Translations under genes and position numbers: made by a program
Notes under the pieces: model-generated
Databases searched by the model: none
What the model was told of the DNA's origin: nothing
What the model saw: the letters and a program-made list of their open reading frames with translations, nothing else
NCBI GenBank assembly: GCA_010015655.1
Contig: ML976672.1
Span: forward strand, 864,493-928,492
Direction of reading: 5' to 3'
DNA: 64,000 bases
From: Bimuria novae-zelandiae CBS 107.79
Taxonomy: Eukaryota; Ascomycota; Dothideomycetes; Pleosporales; Didymosphaeriaceae
Shown here: positions 61,301 to 64,000 of the stretch, piece after piece
Numbering within the stretch: position 1 is the stretch's first letter
How the letters are laid out: each line of letters begins with the position of its first letter

Positions 61301-63811
61301 CCGTAAAAGGAAAGTCGACTTGCAAGCGCGGGTTTTGGCGCGCCATTTCATTCCGCTTGCAACAGCGGCTCGGTGAGCAACCACGGATTGGGGAGGCAAC
61401 CCAACGACAAACGTGAGGGTCGCGTGGAAAAGGAAATTAGGCAGCTAGTGGGGAACTTTGGAAGATTGCCGCATATCGTTACCGAATCGTAAACATGAGT
61501 CGTGTCCAAGGGGAAGCGGGAGAGGTCACTGCTTCGCGGAAGCGGCAGAGAGCATTCGCAACGGCTGCCCGGTTGCACAACTCATAACAGGAGACGCGGA
61601 AGTCATGCCGAGAGCCTGTTCGGCGGGGGGCGCTTCCGCATCTGTTCGTAAACAACGGGATGTTTCCCCAAGCGAAAGTATGCACAGACTCTGTAAAAAC
61701 ATTCAGGGTCCTAAACAAGCATGAGGCGACTCATTGCGATGGTGCGCATTAGTGCTCGAGGAACCTTCTTCGCAGGCTCTTCGTGAAGATTTGCTAGATA
61801 CGGGATGTGTGGCCAAGTGGACCTCGTGGCAGAAAGTGCCTCGTGCTGAGGCAGAAGCTGGAAAAACCTTCTTCGCGTGTTCTACGGGCATGTTCCCAGG
61901 AGCCACCGGCCAAATCACGACATCGACCAAGGGACAGAGTTAACCCATGAGTCCGAGCGCCTTCCAAACTTCCAAATTTTTGGTCCAGATGTCGCACCAA
62001 TCGATCGGACCCTGAAATCAACGTGACTTTTGACAGTCGGTAGTGAAGGTAGTGAGAGACAGCGAGCAATCTGGCTGATTGTAGCGGTCTGTGTATGGAG
62101 GGTGAGGGTGAGTAAGAGCGGAGTTATTTCTGGGTGCTTCGCAAGATGTAACTGCCCGATGCATGCGGGAACTCCGGTAGGCGGGCGGGTGTGGGCGATG
62201 ATGACGGGAGCGCTGACATGCAGACAATTCCAAGATGACCGTTCATTACAGGTGTCTACTCAGCCTTGTGAACCACGAATGCGAACCTGAGGTTGCACCA
62301 GATGCCTGTTTGCGGATATGGGTGGGCGCAAGACGGCACGGCGTTGGAGAGCTGACCACCTCCAGGTTTCGCAACGCGGGGTGTTGGGTGTTGGTTTGAA
62401 TCAGTGTTGCGCGACGATTGCGGTGTGTGATTCACATGTGCTCTCCGGATGAAAGCTCTGCCTGTGCGTACTATATACGCTAGAGTGGTAAGTATGCCTT
62501 GAGGCTAGAAGATATGACGGGGACTAGGGAAGACACACCGAACGCCTAGATGGCTGTCTCGAGGCTAATGTACCCCAGAGTTGCGACTCGGTAAAAGACG
62601 GAGGCGTGCATGGAGACGTCAAAACCTCGGAGGGTAGTCCCCCGCCGGCCTTGCGGCCAGATGGCGGAGGGGAAGGTTCGGGGGCGTGTTTCGTTTTGCC
62701 CTGTGCCATGTGGCGAGCCAGTCACCAAGGAGAAGCTAGTTGTTGTTGCGACAATGCGCAAACGCAGGGCATGGCAGCAGTCTTTGCATACTCTATGCCA
62801 GCGCGCAGTGTTGCAGAGCACGAGTCTGGAGCGCTCTCACAGGGCGGATCCGCGGACAGGCTGTCGCATGCTGACGGTCCCATTTGGCAATGCAAACGGC
62901 CGGATGAAATCGTGGGAGGAGCTCTACCGACGGCCGAAGTGATCGCCCCTAGGGCCTAGGCTGACCGAGGAAGGCACCCCATTTTTCCGCAAAGCCTCGT
63001 GGGGGCGCGGACACCCACGAAGTGACAGTGGAGTCTTGGGAGATTCCAGATTGCGAATCAGGGTCACGACGCTGGAGGCGCCACGAGTCGCAGTGCTGTC
63101 GCTGCAGTGGGTGGCGGCCTGGCCTCACTGGCCGCGACGACAGCACACAGCTCAGCGCTCAGCATGACTGTTGTCGCGCAGCCAGCGTCGAGTCATCTCA
63201 GCATCCGCGGGCGGGCGGACAACCGGGCAGGCTGCGATGTCGCATTGGGCACAGGCGGACGTGCCGCCCGGGGTTGCGCAGCGGAGGCGGATCTGGCGGT
63301 GACAGGGCAGGCCAATCCCACCGCGGCGACTCAAATAGCGGTCACTCACCGTAAGTCAGAAGAAGCAAATCAGGAGCCGACAGCACGTACCCGTTTCATG
63401 CGTCGCCGGAGCGTGGCGTTGTGTTGGAATTTGCGACGGAAGATATAACGCCGCAGGGGCCAGCGTGGAGGATCCCACATCTAGAGCATCTGATTTCGGT
63501 TCGAGACGCTTCATAGACACTTTGCTTCTGACTCGGCCTCCTGACCCGCCTCATTCCTGCTGCCTATTTACACGCACTGTCGCCCTCGCCCACTCCGACT
63601 TGGACTTGACAACATTTCGACGCAACAGGTTTCGCGTGCGGATCAGCTTTTCATCTCGATTCACTAGTCTTCGGACCTTTTCGCCTCGGTAGACTTACTT
63701 TTCGCGTTAGTTTTGACGCCTACCACGCGAAACTTCGCGTCGTTGCCGGGAGAAGTATTTTCAGCCGATCGCGCCTGTCAACAACATATAACGACCGGAA
63801 CCCCACAGCCG
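58331..63811. other. 5.5 kb gene-poor region
   Basis: No supported protein gene, RNA gene or transposon. Short ORFs on both strands overlap and lack motifs. Composition is normal, so RIP is not the reason. The last few hundred bases are pyrimidine-rich and are likely the promoter and leader of the truncated gene at the end. Confidence 0.5.
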
Positions 63812-64000
63812 CGATGCATTTCGAAACATCGCCTGGTTCCTCGCCTTCCAAGTTCATCCCCATCGCCTTCAAATCCAACATGTCTTCACCCACGGACTCC
63901 CTCTACAGCAACTGCTCCGTCGAATCGTCCACCTCCAGCCGCGGTTCATCGTGTGCCTACCCGTCGTGGCCCACAGGCAACTCGCTGGAGTACCGGAGCA
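63812..64000 (+). CDS. N-terminus of serine-rich protein, truncated by window end
   Basis: The ATG at 63812 opens 63 codons to the edge. The visible part is Ser/Thr/Pro-rich (SSPTDSLYSNCSVESSTSSR then GSSCAYPSWP). Such low-complexity N-termini are common in fungal regulators and signalling proteins. No domain is visible and no identity can be given. Confidence 0.6.

Overview
The window is nuclear DNA of a filamentous ascomycete, most likely a Dothideomycete (the class is inferred from overall gene character, not shown directly). The support is: compact genes with many short spliceosomal introns of about 45-150 nt with GTRNGT donors and CTAAC-type branch points; fungal-only families (Zn2Cys6 regulators, Gid4/Vid24, fungal-type Leu5 carrier); and AT-rich transposon remnants whose reading frames are riddled with TAA/TAG where CAA, CAG or TGG is expected, the signature of repeat-induced point mutation (RIP). 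Gene models were built by hand from splice sites and reading phase; exon coordinates are given in each entry.

Left part (0-11.4 kb): an AflR-like Zn2Cys6 regulator (+), a CIA30-domain protein with a C-terminal membrane tail (-), a 3.2 kb RIP-destroyed DNA transposon sitting in the promoter between that gene and a DUF202 membrane protein (+), RPA32 (-) and the helicase Dbp10 (+). A 5.1 kb gene-poor gap follows.

Middle (16.5-41.2 kb): a Zn2Cys6 regulator with a PAS-like region, the divergent pair SPF31-like J protein / Dbp4 helicase, an apparently intact unRIPed pogo-type transposon with 70-bp perfect terminal inverted repeats and TA duplication, a large disordered hypothetical protein, beta-COP (SEC26), Mago nashi, Gid4, Trm8 and Rrp1.

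Right part (41.2-64 kb): a RIP-degraded Fot1-like element lies about 375 bp upstream of a chromodomain-SET H3K9 methyltransferase gene (KMT1/Clr4/DIM-5 type), followed by a Ppg1-type phosphatase with a ~97-residue acidic insertion, UPF3, a Leu5-type carrier, an MT-A70 (METTL4-like) methyltransferase, an uncharacterised coiled-coil protein, a 5.5 kb gene-poor stretch and the first 63 codons of a serine-rich protein that runs off the window.

Most genes are housekeeping: ribosome biogenesis (DBP10, DBP4, RRP1), tRNA modification (TRM8), mRNA splicing/decay (SPF31-like, MAGO, UPF3), DNA replication (RFA2), vesicle coat (SEC26), proteasomal targeting (GID4). They are not an operon or a biosynthetic cluster; several are divergent pairs sharing 190-710 bp promoters. 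The notable theme is genome defence: three DNA transposons in different states of decay share the window with the H3K9 methyltransferase expected to silence them and with a DPPW-type adenine methyltransferase.
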